From: Galbibacter sp. BG1
GTDB taxonomy: Bacteria; Bacteroidota; Bacteroidia; Flavobacteriales; Flavobacteriaceae
Direction: 5' to 3'
Length of the DNA: 64,000 nt
Assembly (NCBI RefSeq): GCF_013391805.1
Contig: NZ_CP058364.1
Span: 3,105,501-3,169,500, forward strand
This document shows, piece after piece, positions 8,575 to 17,177 of the stretch. Under the pieces are notes generated by a model, which was not told where the DNA came from, made no database searches, and was given only the letters and a program-made list of their open reading frames with translations. The first letter of the stretch is position 1, and each line of letters begins with the position of its first letter. Both the position numbers and the translations under genes were made by a program.

Positions 8575-9648
8575 ATGAGCTTAACACATAACGCTTTTTT
8601 TAAAAAAGTTGAAACTCAGCATAAAAGTAATTTACCTTTTGTAATTTACAGAAATCCTAATGGTAGTATAATCAACGGTTTATTGCAATCGAACGATGAA
8701 TTGTTCTTTACTGAAAATTATACGGAACGTGGTTTTGTCTTTACGCCTTTTGAAGAAAATAACAAAGGAATCCTAATTCCTTTAGAGTCTGCCGAAATAA
8801 TTTCTACGGAAGCCTCAGTGAATAGTGAAATAACCTACGATTTAGCTTTACAGAAAGAAGACACTGCCAAAAAAAGACATCTTGAAATTGTTTCTAAAAC
8901 AATTGATGCCATTCAAAACAGTACCCTGGAAAAAGTTGTGGTTTCTCGAAAAAAGGAAATAGCAATTCCGAATTTGGAAGTTATTTCAGTTTTTAAAAAA
9001 TTAGTCCATACATATGGCAAGGCGTTTTGCTATTTGTGGTATCACCCAAAAGTGGGGGTATGGCTTGGCGCGACCCCAGAAACTTTGCTTTCCGTTGAAA
9101 ATGGGCAATTTAAAACCATGGCATTGGCAGGAACACAGCCTTATGTAGATACCATAAATGTTGAATGGGGCGAAAAGGAAAAGCAAGAACAACAATTGGT
9201 AACCGATTCTATTCTAGAAAGCATAAAACCTTTTATTCAAAATGTTTCAGTTTCTGAAGTTAAAACAGTTCAAGCTGGGAATTTGCTTCATTTGCGCACG
9301 GATATTTCAGGGGAACTCGCCAATGCTTCCATCGAGAAAGTAATTACCAGTCTACATCCAACACCGGCTGTGTGCGGTCTTCCGAAGAAGGATGCGAAGC
9401 AATATATACTAAAGCACGAAGGCTACAACAGGGAGTTTTATACAGGATTTTTAGGGGAATTGAACATGAGCAACGATGGTAACTCCAAGACCGAACTTTA
9501 TGTTAATTTACGTTGCATGCAATACAGCAATTCCCAAAAGCTACAAATTTATGTGGGAGGCGGTATTACTAAAGATTCTAATGCGGCTTCTGAGTGGGAG
9601 GAAACGGTTAATAAAACCCAAACCATGCTGGATGTGCTTCTCAAATAA
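8575..9648 (+). CDS. menF: isochorismate synthase
   Basis: Converts chorismate to isochorismate, the entry step of menaquinone synthesis. The 357-residue protein has the C-terminal chorismate-binding domain: KVVVSRKKE, WLGATPETLL, MALAGTQPY, HPTPAVCGLPKKDA, REFYTGFLGEL and the Mg-binding end YVGGGITKDSNAASEWEET. The N-terminal half is short and diverged, as in other Bacteroidota MenF proteins. It starts 3 nt after the thioesterase stop, so the two are surely cotranscribed, and menD follows 75 bp later. Isochorismate for a siderophore is less likely because of the men neighbours. Confidence 0.92.
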   Translation: MSLTHNAFFKKVETQHKSNLPFVIYRNPNGSIINGLLQSNDELFFTENYTERGFVFTPFEENNKGILIPLESAEIISTEASVNSEITYDLALQKEDTAKKRHLEIVSKTIDAIQNSTLEKVVVSRKKEIAIPNLEVISVFKKLVHTYGKAFCYLWYHPKVGVWLGATPETLLSVENGQFKTMALAGTQPYVDTINVEWGEKEKQEQQLVTDSILESIKPFIQNVSVSEVKTVQAGNLLHLRTDISGELANASIEKVITSLHPTPAVCGLPKKDAKQYILKHEGYNREFYTGFLGELNMSNDGNSKTELYVNLRCMQYSNSQKLQIYVGGGITKDSNAASEWEETVNKTQTMLDVLLK

Positions 9649-9723
9649 ACGTACTAAAATATTATAAAGCGGACTAATTTGAGTATTTTTGTATAGTTAG
9701 AAATCACACTATTTGTTATTTTG

Positions 9724-11496
9724 ATGAAGTATTCCAATATACCCTTGGCACAAACAGTAACTGCTTTGTGTAAAGAAAAAGGAATTAAACATATTATAAT
9801 TTCTCCGGGAAGCAGAAATGCGCCACTTACCATAAGTTTTACAGAAGATTCTTATTTTAAAACATACAGCATCGTAGACGAGCGTTGTGCGGCATTTTTT
9901 GCTATGGGAATTGCACAACAGTTGGGTAAACCTACAGCTGTTGTCTGCACTTCGGGTTCTGCGCTCTTAAATTATTACCCCGCTATTGCAGAAGCTTTTT
10001 ATAGCGATATTCCACTTGTAGTACTTTCCGCAGACAGGCCTTCTTACAGGATTGATATTGGGGACGGACAAACCATTAGACAGGACAATGTGTATGCACG
10101 CCATATTCTTTACACAGCCCTTTTAAAGCAAGATATTAGGGGAACGGAATTAAAATTGTCTGGGGATGGTAAGAATGCTTCAAAATTAACAAAGGATCTA
10201 AGTCCGATTCATCTACAAAATGAAATTCAACAAAACAATGAACGGGAGCTAAACAAGGCTTTGAATACGGCTTTTGAGGAATGCGGACCAGTCCACATAA
10301 ACATTCCTTTTGAAGAACCCCTTTACAACAAAGTAGAAGAACAATTTGTTACACCACAAAATATTGTTCCAGAGACGATGGAAGAAACCTATTCGAAAGA
10401 AGCGCTACAACCTTTTATGGATATATGGAATAAAGCAGCTCGTAAATTGGTTTTAGTAGGGGTTAATGCTCCCGATAGTATAGATATGGCATATTTGGAA
10501 GCACTTGCCAAAGATGATTCTGTAATAGTTTTTACCGAAACGACCTCTAATATAAATCACTCGAATTTCTTCCCGAATATTGACAAAATAATTGCTCCTT
10601 TGGAAAAATTGGAAAATCCGGAAGCCTACTTTAATAAATTGAAACCGGAGGTTCTCTTAACCTTTGGGGGGATGATTATTTCCAAAAAAATAAAAGCCTT
10701 TTTAAGGAAGAATCAACCAGAAAATCACTGGCATATCGATACCAAAAAGGCTTACAATACATATTATTGCTTAAGCAAACATTTTAAAACGTCGCCAAAT
10801 AAGTTTTTTAATGAATTCCTTCAAGGAATACAACCAAAGCTTAGCGACTATCTACCTTATTGGTTATCTGTAAAAGCGAGCAGGAGCAAGGCCCATAAAC
10901 AATACGTTACCCAAATTCCATTTTCTGATTTTAAGGCGTACGAACGTATTTTAAAAACAATCCCCGACAATTATCAACTTCAGCTTAGCAACAGCTCTAC
11001 CATTAGGTATGCGCAATTATTTCAGTTGAACAACACCTTAAAGGTTTTTTGTAACCGAGGAACAAGCGGTATCGATGGAAGCACGAGTACAGCGGTAGGT
11101 GCAGCGGTGGTTTCAGAAGAAGCTGTTTTATTCATTACCGGCGATTTAAGTTTTTTTTACGATTCTAATGCTCTTTGGAACAATTACCTAAAAACCAATT
11201 TCAGAATCATTTTAATAAACAATGGCGGCGGAGGGATTTTTAGAATTCTTCCTGGGGAAAAAGATTCGAAAAATTTTGATGATTATTTTGAAACAACCCA
11301 CAACTTAAATGCAAAAGGGATTTGTGATACTTATAATATAGACTATCAGTCAATTACCACAGAAGAAGAGTTGTTTGATGAAATCCCAAAGTTTTATGAA
11401 GATAAAGGAAGACCGGCCCTGATGGAAATTTTTACACCTCGAAAAATTAATGACGAAGTTTTGTTGAAATATTTTACTTTTTTAAGTAAAAATTAA
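9724..11496 (+). CDS. menD: SEPHCHC synthase MenD
   Basis: A thiamine-diphosphate enzyme that condenses isochorismate with 2-oxoglutarate to 2-succinyl-5-enolpyruvyl-6-hydroxy-3-cyclohexene-1-carboxylate. I start it at ATG 9724, because the frame extends only one TTG codon upstream; this gives 590 aa. Motifs: IIISPGSRNAPLTISF, VDERCAAFFAMGIAQ with the cofactor-activating Glu, TSGSALLNYYPAIAEAFYS, SADRP, FCNRGTSGIDGSTSTAVGAA, and the ThDP/Mg motif GDLSFFYDSNALWN to NNGGGGIFRILPG. The length and all cofactor motifs are normal. A TATTTTTG at 9684-9691 may be a -7 element for an internal promoter, though no -33 match is seen. Confidence 0.97.
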   Translation: MKYSNIPLAQTVTALCKEKGIKHIIISPGSRNAPLTISFTEDSYFKTYSIVDERCAAFFAMGIAQQLGKPTAVVCTSGSALLNYYPAIAEAFYSDIPLVVLSADRPSYRIDIGDGQTIRQDNVYARHILYTALLKQDIRGTELKLSGDGKNASKLTKDLSPIHLQNEIQQNNERELNKALNTAFEECGPVHINIPFEEPLYNKVEEQFVTPQNIVPETMEETYSKEALQPFMDIWNKAARKLVLVGVNAPDSIDMAYLEALAKDDSVIVFTETTSNINHSNFFPNIDKIIAPLEKLENPEAYFNKLKPEVLLTFGGMIISKKIKAFLRKNQPENHWHIDTKKAYNTYYCLSKHFKTSPNKFFNEFLQGIQPKLSDYLPYWLSVKASRSKAHKQYVTQIPFSDFKAYERILKTIPDNYQLQLSNSSTIRYAQLFQLNNTLKVFCNRGTSGIDGSTSTAVGAAVVSEEAVLFITGDLSFFYDSNALWNNYLKTNFRIILINNGGGGIFRILPGEKDSKNFDDYFETTHNLNAKGICDTYNIDYQSITTEEELFDEIPKFYEDKGRPALMEIFTPRKINDEVLLKYFTFLSKN

Positions 11497-11532
11497 TAAA
11501 TTTAAGTCAATCACAACTTAAAATTTATAATT

Positions 11533-11874
11533 ATGAGCAAAAGAGACGAATTAATTGCGAAGTACGCAGCAGACATGAAGGATAAATGCGGCGTTACCGC
11601 AGATACAGATTTACTCACCAAAGTAGTGGTAGGTCTGGGGCCAGCGGTTTATAATGCAGATGCTTCAACAGTTTCTGGAACGGATGCCAGTGAATTGGCA
11701 ACTATTAAGAAGAATTTTTTAATGGGTAAACTGGGACTATCAGAATCTGATAATTTGGATGGCGCAATTGATTCTGTCATAGAGAAATATGGGAAATCCA
11801 ATAGAAATAAATATCGTGCAGTAGTATATTATTTATTAACGAAACACTTCAAGAAAGAATCGGTTTATTCATAA
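11533..11874 (+). CDS. DUF2853 family protein
   Basis: A 113-residue soluble protein beginning MSKRDELIAKYAADMKDKCG, which I recognise as the DUF2853 type. It is mostly helical, with the pattern LLTKVVVGLGPAVYNADASTV and a basic end (NRNKYRAVVYYLLTKHF). It has no signal peptide, membrane segment or catalytic motif. It sits 36 bp after menD and ahead of a terminator, so it is probably cotranscribed with menD, but no functional link to menaquinone is known to me. The function is unknown. Confidence 0.8.
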   Translation: MSKRDELIAKYAADMKDKCGVTADTDLLTKVVVGLGPAVYNADASTVSGTDASELATIKKNFLMGKLGLSESDNLDGAIDSVIEKYGKSNRNKYRAVVYYLLTKHFKKESVYS

Positions 11875-11969
11875 GGTCTTAAAGTTCCTGTCGGCTAATG
11901 ATAAGTTGATGGTTGAATTCAGTAAATAAGATCCTGTTCAAAGAATTGATTCTTGAATATATTTTAGAG

Positions 11970-11993
11970 GGCATTTTTAAAATGCCTTTTTTT
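11970..11993 (+). terminator. intrinsic terminator after the menD-DUF2853 unit
   Basis: GGCATT (11970-11975) pairs with AATGCC (11981-11986) across an AT loop, and a run of seven T follows (11987-11993). It separates the menF-menD unit from the S1-domain gene. Confidence 0.7.
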
Positions 11994-12073
11994 ATGGTTT
12001 AAAATGAAGGTTATATTTAAAAAGTTCAGATTAAATAACGTCCTTTGCAAAAGTTTTATGTAATTAGTTTCGA

Positions 12074-12904
12074 ATGATACAAATAGGAGAATACAACACA
12101 CTTGAAATATTGAGGGAGACTTCGGTGGGTCTTTTTTTAGGAGACGAAGATGGAAATGATATTTTGTTGCCCAATAAATATGTGCCCCAAGAATATGAAA
12201 TAGGGGATACATTGGCAGTTTTCTGTTATTTGGATCATGAAGAAAGGCCAGTAGCTACTACTTTAATCCCAAAAGTTACTCGAAATAAATTTGCGCTGTT
12301 AAAAGCGGTGGAGGTAAATAAAATCGGGGCATTTTTAGACTGGGGATTGGAAAAACACTTATTTGTTCCGTATAAAGAACAAGCCCGGGAGATGGAAATG
12401 GGAAAACGTTATCTCATCTATGCGTTTTTAGATGAAGAAACCAATAGAATGGTGGGTTCGAGTAAAACCAATCAGTTTATAGATAATGAGAATTTAACGG
12501 TGGATTCAAATGAAGAAGTCGCCCTTATTGTTTCTAGATTTACAGAACTTGGGGTAGAGGTCATTATAAATGAACAGCATAAAGGGCTTGTTTATCACGA
12601 TGAGATTTTTAACGACCTCAAACTTGGTCAGAATTTAACGGGGTATATTAAAAAAATTCGCGACGACCATAAAATCGATGTTAGTCTTCAGCCTATTGGA
12701 TTTAAAAATATCGAACCTTCCGCCCAAAAAGTGTTGGATACCTTAAAAAGAAACAACGGATTTTTAGGTTTACACGATAAAAGTGACCCAGAAGATGTAA
12801 AAGCAATTCTCGGGATGAGCAAAAAAACTTTTAAAAAAGCAATAGGTTCTCTGTACAAAGACAAACAAATTGTTATTGAAGAGAACGGGATAAGCTTAAT
12901 TTAG
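12074..12904 (+). CDS. S1-domain RNA-binding protein, CvfB/YitL-like
   Basis: The 276 residues follow the CvfB plan: three or four S1-type OB modules (IGEYNTLEILRETSVGLFL; VTRNKFALLKAVEVNKIGAFLDWG; VIINEQHKGLVYHDEIFNDLKLGQNLTGYIKKI) and a C-terminal winged helix (DPEDVKAILGMSKKTFKKAIGSLYKDKQI). In firmicutes CvfB binds RNA and affects virulence and expression of specific genes; its role in Bacteroidota is unknown. It lies among the men genes but is separated upstream by a terminator. Family assignment is good and the cellular role is inferred only from the fold. Confidence 0.88.
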   Translation: MIQIGEYNTLEILRETSVGLFLGDEDGNDILLPNKYVPQEYEIGDTLAVFCYLDHEERPVATTLIPKVTRNKFALLKAVEVNKIGAFLDWGLEKHLFVPYKEQAREMEMGKRYLIYAFLDEETNRMVGSSKTNQFIDNENLTVDSNEEVALIVSRFTELGVEVIINEQHKGLVYHDEIFNDLKLGQNLTGYIKKIRDDHKIDVSLQPIGFKNIEPSAQKVLDTLKRNNGFLGLHDKSDPEDVKAILGMSKKTFKKAIGSLYKDKQIVIEENGISLI

Positions 12905-13036
12905 AGGGAATTCATTTGGAATTCCACTTGAGATTTTTAAATTATACAGTAAAAGGCTTTAAAAGCTTAAAAAATAAGGGATTTATTTACGATTAAGGCA
13001 GATATCTTTTACTTTTGAAAAAAATAGGAAATTACT

Positions 13037-13879
13037 ATGAGCAAGCCACAGTGGGAAACTGTTAAAGATTTTGAAGATATAACCTATAAAAAGTCTAATG
13101 GCGTAGCCAGAATAGCTTTTAATAGACCAAACGTAAGAAACGCTTTTAGGCCAAAAACAACGAGCGAACTCTACCAAGCTTTTTACGATGCTCAAGAAGA
13201 TACCAGTATTGGTGTTGTTTTACTTTCTGCGGAAGGTCCGTCTACCAAAGACGGTGTTTACTCTTTTTGTAGTGGAGGAGACCAAAAAGCTCGTGGTCAC
13301 CAAGGGTATGTTGGTGAAGATGGAATGCACCGATTGAATATATTGGAAGTGCAAAGGCTTATACGCTTTATGCCAAAAGTAGTTATTGCCGTGGTTCCTG
13401 GGTGGGCCGTTGGTGGTGGACACAGTTTACATGTAGTTTGCGATATGACCCTGGCCAGCAAAGAACATGCTATTTTTAAACAAACCGATGCCGATGTTAC
13501 CAGTTTCGATGGTGGATACGGATCTGCCTATTTGGCGAAAATGGTGGGGCAAAAGAAAGCTCGGGAAATATTTTTTTTGGGAAGAAATTATTCTGCTCAA
13601 GAAGCTTTTGAAATGGGTATGGTAAATGCCGTAGTACCTCATGATGAATTAGAGGAAACAGCCTACCAATGGGCACAAGAAATACTGGACAAATCCCCAA
13701 CCTCCATAAAAATGCTGAAGTTTGCTATGAATTTAACAGACGATGGTATGGTAGGACAACAGGTATTTGCTGGGGAAGCTACCAGATTGGCTTACATGAC
13801 CGATGAAGCCAAGGAAGGAAGAAATGCGTTTTTAGAAAAAAGAAAGCCGAATTTTAGAGATATAAAGTGGATTCCTTAG
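13037..13879 (+). CDS. menB: 1,4-dihydroxy-2-naphthoyl-CoA synthase
   Basis: A crotonase-fold enzyme that closes the second ring of the naphthoquinone by Dieckmann condensation of o-succinylbenzoyl-CoA. The 280 residues include IAFNRPNVRNAFRP, SFCSGGDQKARG (oxyanion hole), VVPGWAVGGGHSLHVVCDM and KQTDADVTSFDGGYGSAYLA. At the place where E. coli-type MenB carries a Gly that binds bicarbonate, this protein has Asp151 (QTDA), which marks the type II, bicarbonate-independent class, as in mycobacterial MenB. A TACTTTTG at 13010-13017 may be its -7 element. The call is secure. Confidence 0.97.
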   Translation: MSKPQWETVKDFEDITYKKSNGVARIAFNRPNVRNAFRPKTTSELYQAFYDAQEDTSIGVVLLSAEGPSTKDGVYSFCSGGDQKARGHQGYVGEDGMHRLNILEVQRLIRFMPKVVIAVVPGWAVGGGHSLHVVCDMTLASKEHAIFKQTDADVTSFDGGYGSAYLAKMVGQKKAREIFFLGRNYSAQEAFEMGMVNAVVPHDELEETAYQWAQEILDKSPTSIKMLKFAMNLTDDGMVGQQVFAGEATRLAYMTDEAKEGRNAFLEKRKPNFRDIKWIP

Positions 13880-13973
13880 TGATAAGGTAGCTTGCTTTAA
13901 AATAGATCCATTGGTTTTGAAGATGCATGATCTTCAATTAAAAAATGAATGTTTAATTAAATAATTCGATTAT

Positions 13974-14582
13974 ATGCCATATATAGACGAAAATCACTTA
14001 GTTAACTTACATAAAACAATAGAATCTAAAGAAGTTACAGAAGAGCGTCTTTTAAACGAATTGCGTAAACAGCGTGCGGAAAAGGCGGCTATTTATCGTA
14101 CAAAAAATATATTTAAATGGTGTGCGCTATCGCTTTTGGCTGTTTTTTTATTGGGTATTGTATTGTATTTTGCGAAACCCTCGGTTTTTATAAACGATAA
14201 ATACCTTCAGACTAAAAACAAAGTCATCATTGAAAAAAGCGATTTAAAGGAGTACCAAAAAGAAATATCCCAGTTACAGTCGCAAATTAAAAACCCGAAT
14301 ACAGAATTAAATACGGTAGATCATAGAAATTTAGATTCCGAAGTAATATACGCTGTCCAAGTGGCCGCTTTGGAAAACAAAGACCTTTCGCTGTATTCTG
14401 AAGAGTTAAGAAACATAAATCAGTATAAAGATAAAGCCTACAACAAATATTCTTTAGGGAATTTTATTTCTTTGGAAGATGCCAAGACCTTTAGAAAAGA
14501 GTTGATTGCGCTTGGTTTTGAAGATGCTTTTGTAGCCTCTTACAAAAACGGAAAACGATTGAAAATAGAAGAAGCCTTTTAA
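13974..14582 (+). CDS. single-span membrane protein with SPOR-like C-terminal domain
   Basis: The 202-residue protein has a cytoplasmic N-terminus with a charged helix (ESKEVTEERLLNELRKQRAEK), one membrane span at about residues 46-67 (WCALSLLAVFLLGIVLYF), a coiled-coil-prone periplasmic stretch, and a C-terminal domain of about 75 residues (IYAVQVAALENKDLSLYSEEL to FEDAFVASYKNGKRLKIEEA). The last part has the beta-alpha-beta repeat pattern of SPOR-like domains (sequence starts as Y.VQVAA, ends in Y.NGKR). SPOR domains bind denuded peptidoglycan glycans. It overlaps no gene; menA starts 9 nt after it, so they are cotranscribed. Its connection with menA is unclear. Confidence 0.65.
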   Translation: MPYIDENHLVNLHKTIESKEVTEERLLNELRKQRAEKAAIYRTKNIFKWCALSLLAVFLLGIVLYFAKPSVFINDKYLQTKNKVIIEKSDLKEYQKEISQLQSQIKNPNTELNTVDHRNLDSEVIYAVQVAALENKDLSLYSEELRNINQYKDKAYNKYSLGNFISLEDAKTFRKELIALGFEDAFVASYKNGKRLKIEEAF

Positions 14583-14590
14583 ATTAGTAA

Positions 14591-15499
14591 ATGACAAAAG
14601 CAAAAACGCTGCTCTCTGCCGCCCGACTAAGAACCTTACCCTTATCAATATCCGGAATAATTGTTGGGTCTGCTATAGCCTTTTCAGAAGGCTTTTTTAA
14701 TGGATATATTCTAGTATTTGCCTTGCTTACCACGGTTGGATTACAAGTGTTGTCTAATTTCGCCAACGATTATGGGGATGGCGTAAAAGGTACCGATAAC
14801 GAAGAAAGGGTAGGGCCGGTAAGAGCACTCCAAAGTGGGATAATTTCTGATAAAGAAATGCTTATAGCCATGGTAATCACCACGCTTGTAACCTTAATTT
14901 CTGCCAGCGTATTGATCTATATATCTTTTAAAGATACCAATTTAGGTTTGTCCCTTTTCTTTTTTTTATTGGGGGTGGCAGCTGTTTTGGCAGCCATAAA
15001 ATATACTGTTGGAAATACCGCTTACGGTTACAGGGGACTAGGGGATTTGTTTGTGTTTATCTTTTTTGGATTGGTAAGTGTATTGGGATCTTATTTTTTA
15101 TACACCATTCAAATAAATTTTTATGTGCTATTCCCCGCCGTAACGGTAGGACTTTTAAGTGTGGGCGTACTAAACCTTAATAATATGAGGGATTTTGAGA
15201 GCGACCGTAGGGCAAGTAAAAATACCTTAGTGGTAAAGATAGGACTTGAAAAGGCAAAGAAATACCACATAACAATTCTAGTAATCGCAATGATTTCGAG
15301 TATTACATACTTACTTTTAACTTTTAATCATGCGGTTAATCTATTTTTTTTACTTTCCTACATCCCTATAATCCTTCATTTGAATAGAGTGCTAACTAAT
15401 AAAGACCCGAAACTACTGGATCCAGAGCTAAAAAGGCTTGCTTTAAGTACTTTTCTATTTGCTTTGCTGTTCTTGGCAAGTTATAATATTTTTTTGTAG
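14591..15499 (+). CDS. menA: 1,4-dihydroxy-2-naphthoate octaprenyltransferase
   Basis: An inner-membrane UbiA-family prenyltransferase that attaches the isoprenoid tail to DHNA with loss of CO2, giving demethylmenaquinone. In 302 residues there are about eight or nine hydrophobic helices and both Asp-rich motifs: ANDYGDGVKGTDNEERVGPVRAL (first) and NNMRDFESDRRASKNTLVVKIG (second). The N-terminal RLRTLPLSISGIIVGSAIA is typical of MenA. The menB-SPOR-menA order here is followed by a regulator, not by menC or menE. The call is secure. Confidence 0.95.
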   Translation: MTKAKTLLSAARLRTLPLSISGIIVGSAIAFSEGFFNGYILVFALLTTVGLQVLSNFANDYGDGVKGTDNEERVGPVRALQSGIISDKEMLIAMVITTLVTLISASVLIYISFKDTNLGLSLFFFLLGVAAVLAAIKYTVGNTAYGYRGLGDLFVFIFFGLVSVLGSYFLYTIQINFYVLFPAVTVGLLSVGVLNLNNMRDFESDRRASKNTLVVKIGLEKAKKYHITILVIAMISSITYLLLTFNHAVNLFFLLSYIPIILHLNRVLTNKDPKLLDPELKRLALSTFLFALLFLASYNIFL

Positions 15500-15528
15500 C
15501 TTTAAATCCGATTTTAACAGCAAATATT

Positions 15529-16284
15529 TTGGACCAACTTATCAAAATTCTTATCGTAGAAGATAACGTAATTATTGCCGACGATATACAATCTATGTTA
15601 GAAGACATAGGTTATGAAATTGTCGCAAACGTAGTAGATTACGAAAGTGCGGTAGAAGCCCTCAAAGAAAACGAAGTGGATTTAGCCCTTGTGGATATCG
15701 TCTTAGCCTCCAATAAGACAGGAATAGACCTGGGGAAGCACATTCGGGAGAATTACAACATCCCTTTTATTTTTGTAACCTCAAATTCAGACAAAGCAAC
15801 GGTGGAAAACGCTAAAAGCGTAACCCCTAATGGCTACCTTGTTAAGCCTTTTGAGCAACAGGATTTGTTTACGTCCATAGAGATTGCACTTTCTAATTTT
15901 AATAGCGATCCTATGCCAGCCAGTAAAGCGGTAGTAGAGGAAGAAGACAATAAACTTGTGTCGAACTCGGTGCTTAGGAATTCAATCTTTGTAAAAAAGA
16001 ATCAGCATTATTACAGGATCCCTTTTGATGAAATTCAGTATGTAAAGGCAGATAATGTTTATTTAGAAGTATACACAGCAGATAAACAGTTTTTAGTAAG
16101 GTCTGCTTTAAAAGATTATTTAGAAAAATTACCTTCCAATCAATTTTACAGGGCTCATAAATCTTACATCGTTAATATAGATCAAATAGAGGCTATTAAT
16201 ACTAAAGATATCATGATAAATGGCAGAAACATACCTATTTCTAAGGAATTTAGGGAGTTTATCCTGTCTAATATGAACTCTTAA
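15529..16284 (+). CDS. LytTR-family response regulator
   Basis: A two-component response regulator of 251 residues. The receiver domain (about 1-120) begins IKILIVEDNVIIADDI, has the acidic pair E11/D12, the phospho-acceptor Asp56 in DLALVDIVLA, the Thr/Ser strand FIFVTSNSD, and Lys in GYLVKPFEQQD. The C-terminal LytTR DNA-binding domain (about 150-250) shows YRIPFDEIQYVKADNVYLEVYT and LPSNQFYRAHKSYIVNIDQI. The frame has no ATG early enough to keep the first receiver strand, so the TTG at 15529 is the likely start. No histidine kinase adjoins it, so it is an orphan regulator, perhaps cotranscribed with menA (29-bp gap). Confidence 0.9.
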   Translation: MDQLIKILIVEDNVIIADDIQSMLEDIGYEIVANVVDYESAVEALKENEVDLALVDIVLASNKTGIDLGKHIRENYNIPFIFVTSNSDKATVENAKSVTPNGYLVKPFEQQDLFTSIEIALSNFNSDPMPASKAVVEEEDNKLVSNSVLRNSIFVKKNQHYYRIPFDEIQYVKADNVYLEVYTADKQFLVRSALKDYLEKLPSNQFYRAHKSYIVNIDQIEAINTKDIMINGRNIPISKEFREFILSNMNS

Positions 16285-16360
16285 AGTAAAGTTGACTACA
16301 TCATTTTAGGGTTTAGCAACACATATTACCCTATAGACAACATATATTTTCTTATAAACG

Positions 16361-16386
16361 CAACACACCATATATTTGGTGTGTTG
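16361..16386. repeat. 10-bp perfect inverted repeat
   Basis: CAACACACCA (16361-16370) pairs perfectly with TGGTGTGTTG (16377-16386) across a 6-nt loop (TATATT). No strong T-run follows, so it is not a classical terminator. It may be a protein-binding site or a 3' end structure of the LytTR transcript. Confidence 0.6.
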
Positions 16387-16489
16387 TTAGTTTTGATTGA
16401 TACAGCCCCAATTATCAAACCTAACTAATTACAAACCCCAAACCTACGCATACCTACTACTATCTACCAACTTAACAATGGTATTTTTT

Positions 16490-16530
16490 AAAAGAGTTCT
16501 AGATTCGTCTAGAACTCTTTTTCTTTAATT
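16490..16530. terminator. 14-bp bidirectional terminator with TTCG loop
   Basis: AAAAGAGTTCTAGA (16490-16503) pairs perfectly with TCTAGAACTCTTTT (16508-16521) around a TTCG tetraloop, followed by TTCTTTAATTTT. This is an unusually stable terminator hairpin, usable in either direction. Confidence 0.85.
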
Positions 16531-16712
16531 TTATGCTCAACGTATTACTTCGGAAGCGATATAAAACGAAAGACTTAATGTTTTTTAAAGTTTTACAACA
16601 AAAGGCTGTGTATTCACAACAAAAATTATTCTGTTGAATTCAAATGGATTAAGTTTGAATGTTGATAATTAGTAAAGTTGATTAATAGCATAACAACTTG
16701 TTTCATGATGCA

Positions 16713-16752
16713 AAAAAAAGAGTTTTAGGTGCCCCCTTTAACTCTTTTTTTG
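16713..16752 (-). terminator. terminator downstream of ybaB
   Basis: AAAAAAAGAGTT (16713-16724) pairs with AACTCTTTTTTT (16740-16751) around a 15-nt loop. On the minus strand the T-run follows the stem, so it ends the ybaB transcript 40 bp after the stop. Confidence 0.7.
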
Positions 16753-16790
16753 TTTATAAGCAGTCTCTAATTCTTTTAGAGAACCTTCAA

Positions 16791-17114
16791 TTAAGTAAAC
16801 ATATCCATTCCTGGAATATTTGGCATTCCTTCTTTTGCAACAGCTCCCAATTCTGCTTCATTTATCTTTGTTGCTTTTTCAATTGCCTTATTTAGGTGTA
16901 GCACCAAATAATCCTCTAGCTGTTCTTTATCCTGTAGCAATTCATCAGCTACTTCAATCGCCTTAATTTCCCTGTTCGCGGTAACGGTAATCTTTAAAAG
17001 CTTATCGCTGCTTTCTTCAGAAACAGTAACTGTATCCAGCCTTTTCTTGGTTTCTTCTATTTTTTGTTGGGTTTCTTTTAATTTACCCATCATACCCATT
17101 AGATCTCCAAACAT
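16791..17114 (-). CDS. YbaB/EbfC nucleoid-associated protein
   Basis: A small DNA-binding protein that forms tweezer-like dimers and coats the nucleoid. I start it at ATG 17112-17114 (107 aa, [17 protein letters not shown]); the frame extends upstream only via a GTG at 17135 that falls inside a candidate -7 element (TAATTTTG, 17135-17142, minus strand). A long N-terminal helix is followed by [29 protein letters not shown] and a C-terminal helix ([19 protein letters not shown]), the family layout. The usual partner genes dnaX and recR are absent here. Family assignment is firm. Confidence 0.92.
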   Translation of the reverse strand: MFGDLMGMMGKLKETQQKIEETKKRLDTVTVSEESSDKLLKITVTANREIKAIEVADELLQDKEQLEDYLVLHLNKAIEKATKINEAELGAVAKEGMPNIPGMDMFT

Positions 17115-17177
17115 AATTTTGTTTTTTATACCCACAAAATTAGTAAATTTAGAAGTTATAACTTAAAAATAATTTAA

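Larger units (their letters stand above)
16285..16790. other. 506-bp gene-free region with three hairpins
   Basis: Between the convergent LytTR gene and ybaB I see no credible coding frame, tRNA or promoter with both elements. The region holds three perfect inverted repeats listed separately (16361-16386, 16490-16530, 16713-16752). Such length and structure between convergent genes is more than a terminator needs, so a small RNA is possible. No promoter for one is evident. Confidence 0.4.

Noticed and set aside
12907-12925. Small hairpin (GGAATTC/GAATTCC) after the CvfB-like gene
   Set aside because: A 7-bp stem with no T-run. It could be chance and is not a reliable terminator.
13917-13937. 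8-bp hairpin (TTGAAGAT/ATCTTCAA) between menB and the SPOR gene
   Set aside because: Short, AT-rich and followed by A-rich sequence, so I would not call it a terminator or regulatory site.
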